From NCBI RefSeq assembly GCF_004354365.1, contig NZ_SJCY01000012.1:42297-106296 (forward strand): DNA of 64,000 bases. Reading direction: 5' to 3'. This document shows positions 28,561 through 36,718 of the stretch, piece after piece; position 1 is the first letter of the stretch; every line of letters begins with the position of its first letter. This DNA is from Pedobacter changchengzhani (GTDB taxonomy: Bacteria; Bacteroidota; Bacteroidia; Sphingobacteriales; Sphingobacteriaceae). A program made the translations under genes and the position numbers. Below the pieces are notes generated by a model. The model saw only the letters and a list, made by a program, of their open reading frames with translations, did not search any database and was not told the DNA's origin.

Positions 28561-28823
28561 CTTCCTCCTTTTTTTGGTGAACTTATATAAAAACGTTGGC
28601 AAAGGTAAAAAATAATAATCAGATTATCAAACAGTTACAAGAAATAGCGCCGAAATCGCCGTTTAAACTGCCTTAAACAACGATTAAAATTTTGATTTTT
28701 AAACGATTTTTCCTATTTTAGAAGCTGTTTTGCGACTTAATTTTTACGGCATTAGCGATTGTATTAGTCATCAATTTTACCTAAATTTGCAACCCGCATT
28801 TTAAATGCGGTTAAAAGCGTATC

Positions 28824-30452
28824 ATGATAAATAAAAACAATAGGAACAGTCGGGATGACAAGTCCAAATCGGGCAACCGAAATTCAGATGAAAGAAGTAA
28901 TTCTTCAGGATCTGATAGAAGAAGATCAGACGACAAAGACAGTAAATTCAAAAAATCATCCGATTCTAAAGATGGCTTCAGACCTAGAAGTTCAGACGGA
29001 AAAGACTTCAAATCAAAATCCTTCGGAGATAAAAAAGATTTCAGACCAAGATCAGGCGATAGAGATTTCAAATCAAAAGACGGCGAATCCAAAGGTTTCA
29101 AATTTGGAGACCGCGAATTCAAATCAAAAGATTCTAATACAAGATCGGAAGATCGCAACTTTAAACCAAGGGAAGGTGGATCGAGAGATTACAAACCGAG
29201 AACAGGGGATAAAGATTTTAAATCAAGAGAAGGTGGAGCAAGAGATTATAAGCCAAGAACCGGCGAAAGAACATTTAAGCCTAAGGATGGGGATTCGAGA
29301 GATTTTAAACCGAGAACGGGAGATAGAGACTTCAAAACAAGAGAAGGTGGAGCAAGAGATTTTAAACCAAGAGAAGGTGGCGATAGAGATTTCAAATCTA
29401 GAGATGGCGGATCAAGGGACTTTAAACCAAGAGAAGGTGGTGTTAGAGATTACAAACCAAGAGAAGAAGGATCAAGAGATTTTAAATCTAGAGATGGCGG
29501 ATCGAGGGACTTTAAACCAAGAGAAGGTGGCTATAAAGATTTCAAATCAAGAGGTGCAAAATCAGACGACTTTAAGCCAAGCGCTGGAAGTTCTAGAGAT
29601 GTAAAACCGAGAGAGCCAAGAGAAGGCGATACGCGTCCTTTTAGAAAACGTGAAGATGCGCAACCAAGAGATACAGAATTTAACCGACCGGAGAGAACGG
29701 TTGTTGCTCCAGGCCGTAAAACGAATGAAGATAAAGGCTTAATTCGCCTAAATAGATATATTTCTAACGCAGGGATTTGCTCTCGCCGTAAAGCAGACGA
29801 ATTAATTGCAGCTGGGGTTGTTACCGTAAATGGCGAAGCGGTTACAGAATTAGGGCACAAAGTTGATCCAGCTAAGGATTTAGTTCGTTACAATGGCGAA
29901 TTGCTTAAGCGCGAGAAAAAAGTTTACGTATTGTTGAACAAACCAAAAGATTATATTACGACTACAGACGATCCACAGGAGCGCCGTACGGTAATGCAAT
30001 TGGTTGATAAAGCAAGTAGAGAGCGTATTTACCCAGTTGGTCGTTTAGATCGCAACACAACTGGCTTATTATTGATGACCAATGATGGAGATTTAGCCGA
30101 TAAGTTATCTCATCCAAAAAATGGCATTACTAAACTTTATAATGTAGAATTGGACAAGTCTTTATCGCAGGGCGATTTGAATAAAATCTCTTTTGGTTTA
30201 GAGTTAGAAGATGGCTTAATTAAGCCTGATAACATTTCTTATGTTGCAGGTGGAACTAAAAAAGAAATTGGAATTCAGATTCACAGTGGAAAAAATAGAA
30301 TTGTTCGCCGTATTTTCGAACACTTAGGTTATACGGTAGAAAAGTTAGATCGCGTTGTTTATGGTAACTTAACCAAAAAAGATTTACCTCGAGGTAGATG
30401 GAGATATTTGGAAGAACATGAATTAATTCAGATTAAACATTTAATAAAATAA
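28824..30452 (+). CDS. 16S/23S rRNA pseudouridine synthase (RsuA/RluB family) with long basic repeat tail
   Basis: 542 residues in two parts. Residues 1 to about 290 are a low-complexity tail built from 10-residue units such as SRDFKPREGG and DFKSRDGGSR. The enzyme begins near 304 with an S4 RNA-binding domain (LIRLNRYISNAGICSRRKAD). The catalytic core follows, with the Asp in GRLDRNTTGLLL near 410 and RIVRRIFEHLGY near the end. It converts a uridine in rRNA; which one cannot be told. Basic Arg/Gly-rich extensions on this enzyme are common in Bacteroidota and probably bind RNA. Confidence 0.93.
   Translation: MINKNNRNSRDDKSKSGNRNSDERSNSSGSDRRRSDDKDSKFKKSSDSKDGFRPRSSDGKDFKSKSFGDKKDFRPRSGDRDFKSKDGESKGFKFGDREFKSKDSNTRSEDRNFKPREGGSRDYKPRTGDKDFKSREGGARDYKPRTGERTFKPKDGDSRDFKPRTGDRDFKTREGGARDFKPREGGDRDFKSRDGGSRDFKPREGGVRDYKPREEGSRDFKSRDGGSRDFKPREGGYKDFKSRGAKSDDFKPSAGSSRDVKPREPREGDTRPFRKREDAQPRDTEFNRPERTVVAPGRKTNEDKGLIRLNRYISNAGICSRRKADELIAAGVVTVNGEAVTELGHKVDPAKDLVRYNGELLKREKKVYVLLNKPKDYITTTDDPQERRTVMQLVDKASRERIYPVGRLDRNTTGLLLMTNDGDLADKLSHPKNGITKLYNVELDKSLSQGDLNKISFGLELEDGLIKPDNISYVAGGTKKEIGIQIHSGKNRIVRRIFEHLGYTVEKLDRVVYGNLTKKDLPRGRWRYLEEHELIQIKHLIK
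29098..29600 (+). repeat. In-gene tandem repeat (30-bp units) coding the basic tail
   Basis: About 15 degenerate 30-base units encode alternating (S/A/D)RD(F/Y)KPREGG and DFKSRDGG-type decapeptides. The repeats keep another forward frame and parts of the reverse strand open, producing false long frames. Confidence 0.85.
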
Positions 30453-30453
30453 C

Positions 30454-30484
30454 AAAAAAGGCAATCGAAAGGTTGCCTTTTTTG
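30454..30484 (+). terminator. Rho-independent terminator after the pseudouridine synthase gene
   Basis: AAAAAAGGCAA pairs with TTGCCTTTTTT around an 8-base loop, directly behind the stop at 30452. Confidence 0.9.
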
Positions 30485-30562
30485 TTTGCTGGAGTTTGAG
30501 ACTTTTTTAAAAATCATCTAAATTTTATTCGCCATATTTGTTTTTAATCAACACCCACTACA

Positions 30563-31675
30563 ATGAAGAAATTTAGCTTACTTTTTGGATTTATTTTTAT
30601 CATTGTAACCTCGCTTTTTGCGCAAACGAAGGATTATAATCTCTTAATTGGCACCTATACAAATACTGGTAAAAGCGAAGGCATTTACACCTACAACTTT
30701 AATTCATTAACAGGCAAAACTAATTTAAAAAGCGTTACAAAAAACGTTGATAACCCAAGTTATTTGGCACTTTCTCCAAATAAAAAATTTGTTTACGCCG
30801 TAAACGAAAAAGGCGCAACAAGTTCTGTCAGCTCATTTAAATACAGCGCAACAACAGGCAAACTTAAGCTAATAAATAAAGTAACGAGTGGCGGTGCAGA
30901 TCCATGTTACATTACTGTAGATGAAAATAACGTTATCGTAGCAAATTATTCGGGTGGAAATTTAGCAGTTTTTCAGCGCAGAGAAGATGGATCTTTGACT
31001 AAAGCCGTACAAATAATTAAAAATACTGGGAAAAGCATTGATCCAAAAGGAAGACAGACGAGCGCGCACGTACACATGGTTAAGTTTACCCCAGATCATA
31101 AATATTTAGTGGTTAACGATTTAGGCGAAGATCAAACTTATGTTTACCATTATAACCCAAAGGGAAACGATAAAACTTTAGCTTTAAAAAATGTTTATAA
31201 AACAAATGCTGGCACCGGTCCAAGACACATGACTTTTAGTCCGGACGGGAAATTTGCTTATTTAGTACATGAATTTAATGGAAGTATTACTGCTTTTAGA
31301 TATGCTAACGGGAATCTAACCAAATTACAAGAAATAGAAACTGTTGCTAAAGACTTTAAAGGTAAAATAGATGGCGCAGCTATTCATATTTCGGCCGATG
31401 GCAAATTTCTATATGAAACCAACAGAGGCGATGCAAATAGCATTTCAACCTTTTCAATTTTAACAGGTGGCAAGTTGAAGTTTATTGAAAGTGTAAGTAC
31501 GTTAGGCAAAGGGCCAAGAAACTTCACCATCGACCCAACGGGAAATTATTTGCTTGTTGGCCATCAGAATAGCAATGACGTAGTGATTTTTAAGCGGAAT
31601 AAATTAACAGGAAAATTGACAGATAGTGGCGAAAGAATTGACGTAGGGGCGCCAGTTTGTTTGGTATTTGATTAG
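30563..31675 (+). CDS. Lactonase family protein (6-phosphogluconolactonase-like beta-propeller), secreted
   Basis: 370 residues with a signal peptide (FIIVTSLFAQTK). The seven-bladed propeller typical of the YbhE/Pgl lactonase family is visible through repeated blade ends (NPSYLALSPNKKFVYAVNE, SAHVHMVKFTPDHKYLVVN, GPRHMTFSPDGKFAYLVHE, GPRNFTIDPTGNYLLVGHQ). Cytosolic homologues hydrolyse 6-phosphogluconolactone. The signal peptide here implies a periplasmic or outer-membrane role and a different lactone substrate. It stands alone between a terminator and a repeat cluster. Confidence 0.88.
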   Translation: MKKFSLLFGFIFIIVTSLFAQTKDYNLLIGTYTNTGKSEGIYTYNFNSLTGKTNLKSVTKNVDNPSYLALSPNKKFVYAVNEKGATSSVSSFKYSATTGKLKLINKVTSGGADPCYITVDENNVIVANYSGGNLAVFQRREDGSLTKAVQIIKNTGKSIDPKGRQTSAHVHMVKFTPDHKYLVVNDLGEDQTYVYHYNPKGNDKTLALKNVYKTNAGTGPRHMTFSPDGKFAYLVHEFNGSITAFRYANGNLTKLQEIETVAKDFKGKIDGAAIHISADGKFLYETNRGDANSISTFSILTGGKLKFIESVSTLGKGPRNFTIDPTGNYLLVGHQNSNDVVIFKRNKLTGKLTDSGERIDVGAPVCLVFD

Positions 31676-31700
31676 ATGACAGATTAGGCGTTTCGTCTTT

Positions 31701-32019
31701 GCGAGGAAGAATGACGAAGCAATCCATCCTCCAAGATAGATTGCTTCGTCGGCTGAAAAAGCCTTCTCGCAAGGACGATTTTTCGGTCAGAATCATTGGT
31801 TTTTAACGCTCAATCATCGCGAGGAAGAATGACGAAGCAATCCATCCTCCAAGATAGATTGCTTCGTCGGCTGAAAAAGCCTTCTCGCAAGGACGATTTT
31901 TCGGTCAGAATCATTGGTTTTTAACGCTCAATCATCGCGAGGACGAACGACGAAGCAATCGTTCTTGCTAAATAGATTGCTTCGTCGGCTGAAAAAGCCT
32001 CCTCGCAAGGACGATTTTT
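31701..32019. repeat. Three tandem 118-bp hairpin repeats
   Basis: Units start at 31701, 31819 and 31937 (period 118). Units 1 and 2 are nearly identical; unit 3 is diverged and shortened at 32019. Each contains the perfect stem GACGAAGCAATC / GATTGCTTCGTC. Outside it lies a second stem, GCGAGGA with TCCTCGC in unit 3 and a near version in units 1-2. Short frames in this 440-base gap are fragments of the repeat. Confidence 0.92.
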
Positions 32020-32080
32020 GGACTGAAGTAGAAAATGCGAAAAACCTTACCAGCTCGTCAGTGTTAAAACAACCAACCCA

Positions 32081-32109
32081 AAAAAAAAGACCTGCAATTT
32101 GCAAGTCTT
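32081..32109 (-). terminator. Terminator of the J-domain gene
   Basis: On the minus strand AGACTTGCA-AAT-TGCAGGTCT (one G-T pair) is followed by a run of T. Confidence 0.8.
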
Positions 32110-32116
32110 TAATATT

Positions 32117-32563
32117 TTAAGCTGTTTCTAAAACTCTGGCTACATTTCTGTAGGGGAATTCATGAAAGATATGTCTACGGGCAAAACGGCCTGGAGAATC
32201 TGCATTTACTAATTTAATATAAATTGCTCTTGGTACATCAAAATACTCGTAAGCACTTCCATCAAAAAACTGAATATTTAAAACCTGTTGTTTAAATTCA
32301 AAATCCTGAATATTAGATAAAGTGGTTGTTTGTGTATAAACTTCCATATTTTGCTCACGTGTTTCTGGCGCAATGCTCACCAAAAAATGGTACGCTTCTA
32401 TAATTTCTTTGCTTTTTGCTTCTGCTTCTAAACGCTCCTCTTCTTGCTGAAATTTATCTGGGTGACAATCTTTCATCAAATTACGATAAATCGTTTTAAG
32501 CTCTTTTAACTCAGCGTTTTTATCTACACTTAAAAGCTTTCTGTAATCAACTATTTTTTTCAT
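32117..32563 (-). CDS. J-domain protein with C-terminal KTSC domain
   Basis: 148 residues. The first 65 are a J domain: YRKLLSVDKNAELKELKTIYRNL, then the HPD motif in CHPDKF (residues about 34-39) that stimulates DnaK ATPase. The C-terminal half (FDGSAYEYFDVPRAIYIKLV to RHIFHEFPYRNV) fits the KTSC domain, a small module of unclear function often fused to nucleic-acid or chaperone domains. The glycine-rich and zinc domains of full DnaJ are absent, so it is a specialised co-chaperone. Confidence 0.85.
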   Translation of the reverse strand: MKKIVDYRKLLSVDKNAELKELKTIYRNLMKDCHPDKFQQEEERLEAEAKSKEIIEAYHFLVSIAPETREQNMEVYTQTTTLSNIQDFEFKQQVLNIQFFDGSAYEYFDVPRAIYIKLVNADSPGRFARRHIFHEFPYRNVARVLETA

Positions 32564-32794
32564 TTTGTGCTATCTTCACTTATTTTTTTCGAGAAACTAC
32601 TTCAAAATCTTCGAATTTCAAAAACAATTTCAAGGCGGCAAAGATACGGATTATAATGAATTGATTTATAGAAAGTTTAATTTATTTAATTGCCCATCAA
32701 ATTTCTGCCCGTCAACTTCCACGCGTTAAGATCGAGATTTGAAATACACTTTTTTTCGCACGCTAATGAACAAATTTTTTAATATTTTTAGTAC

Positions 32795-32947
32795 ATGGCA
32801 AAACTTAGGCTTGTACATTCCAATTACAAAAGACAGAAAAAAAAGAGTGCAAAACGATTAGAAAACCCTATATCTCCATTCAAGCAATTTTTTAAACAGA
32901 AAAAATTTGTGTTTTTTGTATCTTTTGTGGTCTATTTCTTTGTATGA
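32795..32947 (+). CDS. Possible small basic tail-anchored protein (50 aa)
   Basis: ATG at 32795 gives a 50-residue frame: a very basic first part (YKRQKKKSAKRLENPISPFK) and a hydrophobic C-terminus (FVFFVSFVVYFFV). It is the only sensible frame in the 400-base gap between the J-domain gene and bshA. No RBS is evident and I know no homologue, so it may be chance. Confidence 0.3.
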   Translation: MAKLRLVHSNYKRQKKKSAKRLENPISPFKQFFKQKKFVFFVSFVVYFFV

Positions 32948-32965
32948 TTTACTAAGACCATTTAT

Positions 32966-34108
32966 CTAAAACTTCACTTTCACCGAATTTTCAATTACTT
33001 CTTTATAATAGTCGATATATACCGGAAGAATTTTCTTCAAATCAAAATCCTGCGCCCTTTTGTATGCATTTTCTTTAAACTGAGCTAGCGTTGCATCATC
33101 TTTTAAAATCTCAATTGCGTGCTTGGCCATACTTTCAACATCGCCAACATCATCCAAAAACCCACAAAAACCATTTACATTCAACTCTGGCAAACCGCCA
33201 GCATTTGAAGATAAAACAGGCACTTTACATGCCATTGCTTCAAGTGCAGCTAAACCAAAACTTTCAGATTCTGACGGAATTAAAAACAAGTCCGAAACGG
33301 ATAAAATCTCTTCAATTGCATCTTGCTTACCCAAAAACCTTACATTGTCGCAAATATTAAGTGTTCTGCACAACTGCTCATTGTATGACCGTTCTGGTCC
33401 ATCTCCTACCATCAATAGCTTTGAGGGGATTACGGCAAGTACTTTTTCGAAAACCCTAATCACATCAGCAGTACGTTTTACGCGCCTAAAGTTACTGGTA
33501 TGAATCAAAATCCGCTCGTTATTTGGTGCTATCGCTTTTTTAAAATGATCTTTTGCCTGTAAACTAAAGCGATTAAAATCTATAAAATTTGGTATTACCT
33601 TAATTTCCTTCGTAATATCGAAATGTTTTAAAGTATCATCTTTTAAATCTTGAGAAACGGTTGTTACGCCATCACTTTGGTTAATTGAGAAAGTTACAAC
33701 CGGCTTATAAGTTGGGTCTTTGCCTACTAAAGTAATATCGGTACCGTGCAATGTGGTAACCACGGGGATATGGATGCCATAACTTGCCAATATTTGCTTC
33801 GCCATAAAGGCTGCAGAAGCATGGGGAATTGCATAATGTACATGCAAAACATCCAATTGCTCAAAACGAACCACATCTACAACTTTACTTGCCAATGCCG
33901 ATTCATAAGGCGCGTAATCAAATAATGGATAATCTCTTACCGAAACCTCGTGATAAAATAAATTAGCAGAAAAAAAATCGAGCCTAGCTGGCCGACTATA
34001 TGTTATAAAATGTACTTGATGACCTTCATTGGCTAATGCTTTACCCAATTCTGTAGCCACCACGCCACTACCCCCAAATGTTGGGTAGCAAACTATTCCT
34101 ATTTTCAT
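32966..34108 (-). CDS. bshA: N-acetyl-alpha-D-glucosaminyl L-malate synthase (bacillithiol synthesis)
   Basis: GT4 glycosyltransferase joining UDP-GlcNAc and L-malate, the first step of bacillithiol, the low-molecular-weight thiol of many Bacillota and Bacteroidota. The BshA-type start is strongly conserved (KIGIVCYPTFGGSGVVATEL), with VHFITYSRPAR after it. The GT4 nucleotide-binding part has SESFGLAALEAMACKVPVL. The ATG at 34108 is preferred to an upstream TTG at 34114. The other bsh genes are not in the window. An exact -7 box lies about 23 bases upstream. Confidence 0.95.
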   Translation of the reverse strand: MKIGIVCYPTFGGSGVVATELGKALANEGHQVHFITYSRPARLDFFSANLFYHEVSVRDYPLFDYAPYESALASKVVDVVRFEQLDVLHVHYAIPHASAAFMAKQILASYGIHIPVVTTLHGTDITLVGKDPTYKPVVTFSINQSDGVTTVSQDLKDDTLKHFDITKEIKVIPNFIDFNRFSLQAKDHFKKAIAPNNERILIHTSNFRRVKRTADVIRVFEKVLAVIPSKLLMVGDGPERSYNEQLCRTLNICDNVRFLGKQDAIEEILSVSDLFLIPSESESFGLAALEAMACKVPVLSSNAGGLPELNVNGFCGFLDDVGDVESMAKHAIEILKDDATLAQFKENAYKRAQDFDLKKILPVYIDYYKEVIENSVKVKF

Positions 34109-34130
34109 TATCAAGCTATTATTGTAGGCA

Positions 34131-34138
34131 CAAATGTA
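34131..34138 (-). promoter_or_regulatory. -7 box of bshA
   Basis: Minus strand TACATTTG, an exact TAnnTTTG match, 22 bases before the ATG at 34108. No clear -33. Confidence 0.45.
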
Positions 34139-34247
34139 ACCGATTTATAAGCACATTATATGTATGAATATTGCAATAAAATCACACGAAAGCGCAAACG
34201 CAAATCAACTTATAATGATAAGATTATGAAGTGGTTTAGCATTTATA

Positions 34248-34715
34248 TTACTTATAAATAAACATAATTAGCGGTTTCTTATACCCTATTTTACGCTCTT
34301 CTGATTGAATTTCGTTTCGGATATCATCAACTTTTTTAATTTGCTTATTAAATCTATCCAAAGCCTTATCAGCGTCATCGGCATCATTTTTAGCTCTTTT
34401 GGCTAGTTTTGCCATTTCTTTCAAATCAATGGAACTACCACCATCTGTTCTATTGCTCGATCTGCTCGATTTTTCTGAAGATGTTCTCGCATTTCCATTA
34501 GCTTCTAAAAGTTTCAATCTAAGTTTTTCAACATCAGCTTCTTCTTCAGATTCTTTAATTTTTAATTCCTGCAACTTAATGCTCGCTTTAAGCACATCAA
34601 TCCGTGTGTTCAAAATCCCAACAGAATCTTTAGAAACATATGGCGTGTACGTTTGTGCCATTAACGGGGCAGTTGCACCCATTACCAAAATCGAAAGTAT
34701 TACTTTCTTAATCAT
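34248..34715 (-). CDS. Secreted coiled-coil protein, unknown
   Basis: I use the ATG at 34715 (MIKKVILSILVMGATAPLMA), a clear signal peptide; the in-frame start at 34739 adds eight polar residues. The mature part is a charged coiled coil (LQELKIKESEEEADVEKLRL), a Ser-rich break (TSSEKSSRSSNRTDGGSS), and a second helix (LAKRAKNDADDADKALDRFN). No enzyme motif. Probably a periplasmic structural or adaptor protein; homologues were not identified. Confidence 0.65.
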   Translation of the reverse strand: MIKKVILSILVMGATAPLMAQTYTPYVSKDSVGILNTRIDVLKASIKLQELKIKESEEEADVEKLRLKLLEANGNARTSSEKSSRSSNRTDGGSSIDLKEMAKLAKRAKNDADDADKALDRFNKQIKKVDDIRNEIQSEERKIGYKKPLIMFIYK

Positions 34716-34832
34716 ATATTTTTTATTTGAATTTATCAATAAAAGTGCCTAAACCAAAAAAAGCTTTTACAAGCCTTCTAAAGGGCATCAAAATTTAAAA
34801 TTATTAACTGTGAGAAAATTCTTCCCCAAAAA

Positions 34833-35321
34833 CTATTTTAAATTCCGCATTTCTTCTTTTATAACGATTAACAATTCGTTCGGGCGTTGCGTGCCAATAT
34901 AATATTCCAATCCGTCTCTGTCTTTCAAAACGACAGCATCATTACCCGAAGAGTAAAAGCGAATAGTGCCTTTTTTATGGAGGTTGTAAACTGGATTGTT
35001 GAAGAAAAAGTTGCTATATATCGTTTTACGCACTTCTACTATACTATTTAAATCAATCTTAACGCGTTTTGCCGTCCACAAACCATCTAAAATTAAACTT
35101 TTATTCTCTACAATAATCTTGTACTGAATTAAAAAAAGCAACAACATAGATACCCCGATAATACCGAAGCCCACCACCAAAAATAAATCTTGTGTATTGT
35201 CTCGGTCGCGTTCGTAAACATAAGCTGCAAAACAAAAAGCAGCCATAATTAACCTAATGAATATGCGCACATAATCGCGACCGATATATTGTTTTTCTAA
35301 ATAAGCGTATTTATTTTCCAC
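34833..35321 (-). CDS. Membrane protein with PH-like domain
   Basis: 162 residues. Two adjacent transmembrane helices (VRIFIRLIMAAFCFAAYVY and LFLVVGFGIIGVSMLLLFLI) precede a beta-rich stretch (IIVENKSLILDGLWTAKRVK to EYYIGTQRPNELLIVIKEEM) with the pattern of bacterial PH domains (bPH/YdbT-like). It begins one base after the tilS stop on the same strand, so it is probably translationally coupled to tilS. The link to tRNA modification is likely only transcriptional. Confidence 0.7.
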   Translation of the reverse strand: MENKYAYLEKQYIGRDYVRIFIRLIMAAFCFAAYVYERDRDNTQDLFLVVGFGIIGVSMLLLFLIQYKIIVENKSLILDGLWTAKRVKIDLNSIVEVRKTIYSNFFFNNPVYNLHKKGTIRFYSSGNDAVVLKDRDGLEYYIGTQRPNELLIVIKEEMRNLK

Positions 35322-36653
35322 CTAGTCAATTTTAAGTTCGAATATAGCAACTTTTTTCGTAGCCTTTGTTAATTTGTAACGGTTATCCTGTCGCATACCT
35401 ACTATCCAAATAATTTCTCCGTTGCCATTTACTAAAATCGGAATGCTATTTTTTAAGTGCAAAGGTAGTTTTTCATCTATAAAATAATCGCTAAGTTTTT
35501 TAAAACCACGCATTCCCAATGGGATAAATTTATCGCCCTGTTGCCAATTTCTAAGAATAAGCGGAAAGATTAAATGATCGCGATCCAAATATGATTTATG
35601 TTTTACAGCTTCAAAATTCAACTGATCGGGATAGGATAATTTGAATTCAAAATCATTAAACGTAATTTCATCGTCTGTAGAATGAACAAATTGATTGCGA
35701 GCAGCCGAACTCACAACCTCAGATATGATGAGGTCTCCCCTATTAATCACCGCTTGATGCGTATTGCTTAAGAAAATCTTACCGGTTTGGCCTTTTAAAG
35801 CAGCAAAAATTTCATCAATTACCGTTTCAGTAAAATGGAAAGGTTTTAATAGCTCGAACATTAAAAGCTTTTGAGGATTTAGCTTCAAAATTTCATCAAT
35901 TAAAATATAATACGCATTATTCTTTTTGATGAGGATTTTCTCGCTTAGGTTTTGAATCTGAATATTTAAAAAAGCTTCGAGCTGCGCAAAGCGATTGATA
36001 TTTTGTGCAAACGTATGTTCGAGATTTGGGTTAATCTCTTTTAACTGCGGTATCACCCGCAACCTCAGCTTGTTTCTAGTGTAATTTACACTCAAATTAG
36101 AACTGTCTTCAACAAAATCTAAATCATTTTCATCAACCAAAAAATCAATTTCTCCACGGTTAAGAAATAATAATGGCCTAATCAATCGATCGCGTTTTGG
36201 CAAAATACCATGCAAACCAGCTATTCCAGTACCGCGCACTAAATTAATTAAAACCGTTTCTACAGCATCATTTTGGTGTTGCGCTAATGCAATATAATCG
36301 AAATTTCCGGCCAACCGAACTTCTTCAAACCATTGATAACGCAAATTCCGCGCTGCCATTTGGGTCGAAATTTTATTTTCATTGGCATATTTTTTGGTAT
36401 CGAAATGCGTTACATAAAAAGGTATATTTAACGATGCGCAAAGTAGTTTTACAAAGTTTTCATCGCGCTGTGCTTCATCCGCCCTTAAATTAAAATTACA
36501 GTGGGCAACAGCAAACTTTACGCCTATTGCCTTAAACAAATGAAACATGAGTACAGAATCTTTGCCACCACTTACAGCCAAAAGAATACGGTCATCTTTT
36601 TCAAAAAGTTGATGCTCGGAAATAAAGTCTTCAAATTGTTTTAAAGGTAACAT
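35322..36653 (-). CDS. tilS: tRNA(Ile)-lysidine synthetase
   Basis: Essential ATP-dependent enzyme that turns C34 of tRNA-Ile(CAU) into lysidine so it reads AUA. The PP-loop SGGKDS is at residues 28-33, in LLAVSGGKDSVLMFHLF. The conserved AHCNFNLRADEAQRDE follows, then the LAQHQNDAVETVLINLVRG segment. The C-terminal TilS domain carries GDKFIPLGMRGFKKLSDYF. The length of 443 is normal. It is divergent from the OstA-like gene at 36719, with an exact -7 box four bases before the ATG. Confidence 0.96.
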   Translation of the reverse strand: MLPLKQFEDFISEHQLFEKDDRILLAVSGGKDSVLMFHLFKAIGVKFAVAHCNFNLRADEAQRDENFVKLLCASLNIPFYVTHFDTKKYANENKISTQMAARNLRYQWFEEVRLAGNFDYIALAQHQNDAVETVLINLVRGTGIAGLHGILPKRDRLIRPLLFLNRGEIDFLVDENDLDFVEDSSNLSVNYTRNKLRLRVIPQLKEINPNLEHTFAQNINRFAQLEAFLNIQIQNLSEKILIKKNNAYYILIDEILKLNPQKLLMFELLKPFHFTETVIDEIFAALKGQTGKIFLSNTHQAVINRGDLIISEVVSSAARNQFVHSTDDEITFNDFEFKLSYPDQLNFEAVKHKSYLDRDHLIFPLILRNWQQGDKFIPLGMRGFKKLSDYFIDEKLPLHLKNSIPILVNGNGEIIWIVGMRQDNRYKLTKATKKVAIFELKID

Positions 36654-36657
36654 TGAT

Positions 36658-36665
36658 CAAAAATA
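36658..36665 (-). promoter_or_regulatory. -7 box four bases before tilS start
   Basis: Minus strand TATTTTTG, exact consensus, then ATCA and the ATG. Half of a divergent promoter pair. Confidence 0.6.
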
Positions 36666-36682
36666 TTTAATTTTAACTGGTA

Positions 36683-36698
36683 TTCCGAACCTTCGGAA
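36683..36698. promoter_or_regulatory. 16-bp dyad between divergent promoters (candidate operator)
   Basis: Perfect arms TTCCGAA (36683-36689) and TTCGGAA (36692-36698) around CC. It covers the expected -33 region of the rightward promoter and lies 17 bases from the leftward -7 box. No regulator is identified. Confidence 0.45.
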
Positions 36699-36706
36699 CA
36701 AAAAAC

Positions 36707-36714
36707 TAACTTTG
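36707..36714 (+). promoter_or_regulatory. -7 box four bases before the OstA-like gene
   Basis: TAACTTTG, exact consensus, then TAAG and the GTG at 36719. Identical to the lipA box. Confidence 0.6.
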
Positions 36715-36718
36715 TAAG

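Noticed and set aside
28855..29604. 249-codon open frame overlapping the repeat tail, plus an antisense frame at 28811-29158
   Set aside because: Both are by-products of the 30-bp repeats in the real gene; no RBS and no independent domain.
31701..32019. CRISPR array
   Set aside because: 118-bp self-complementary units without unique spacers and no cas genes.
31914..32120. 68-codon frame over the 118-bp repeats
   Set aside because: It follows the repeat unit; a related repeat-derived frame exists at 31590-31796.
36287..36493. Antisense frames within tilS, uvrA, mutL and other long genes
   Set aside because: Shadows of well supported genes.
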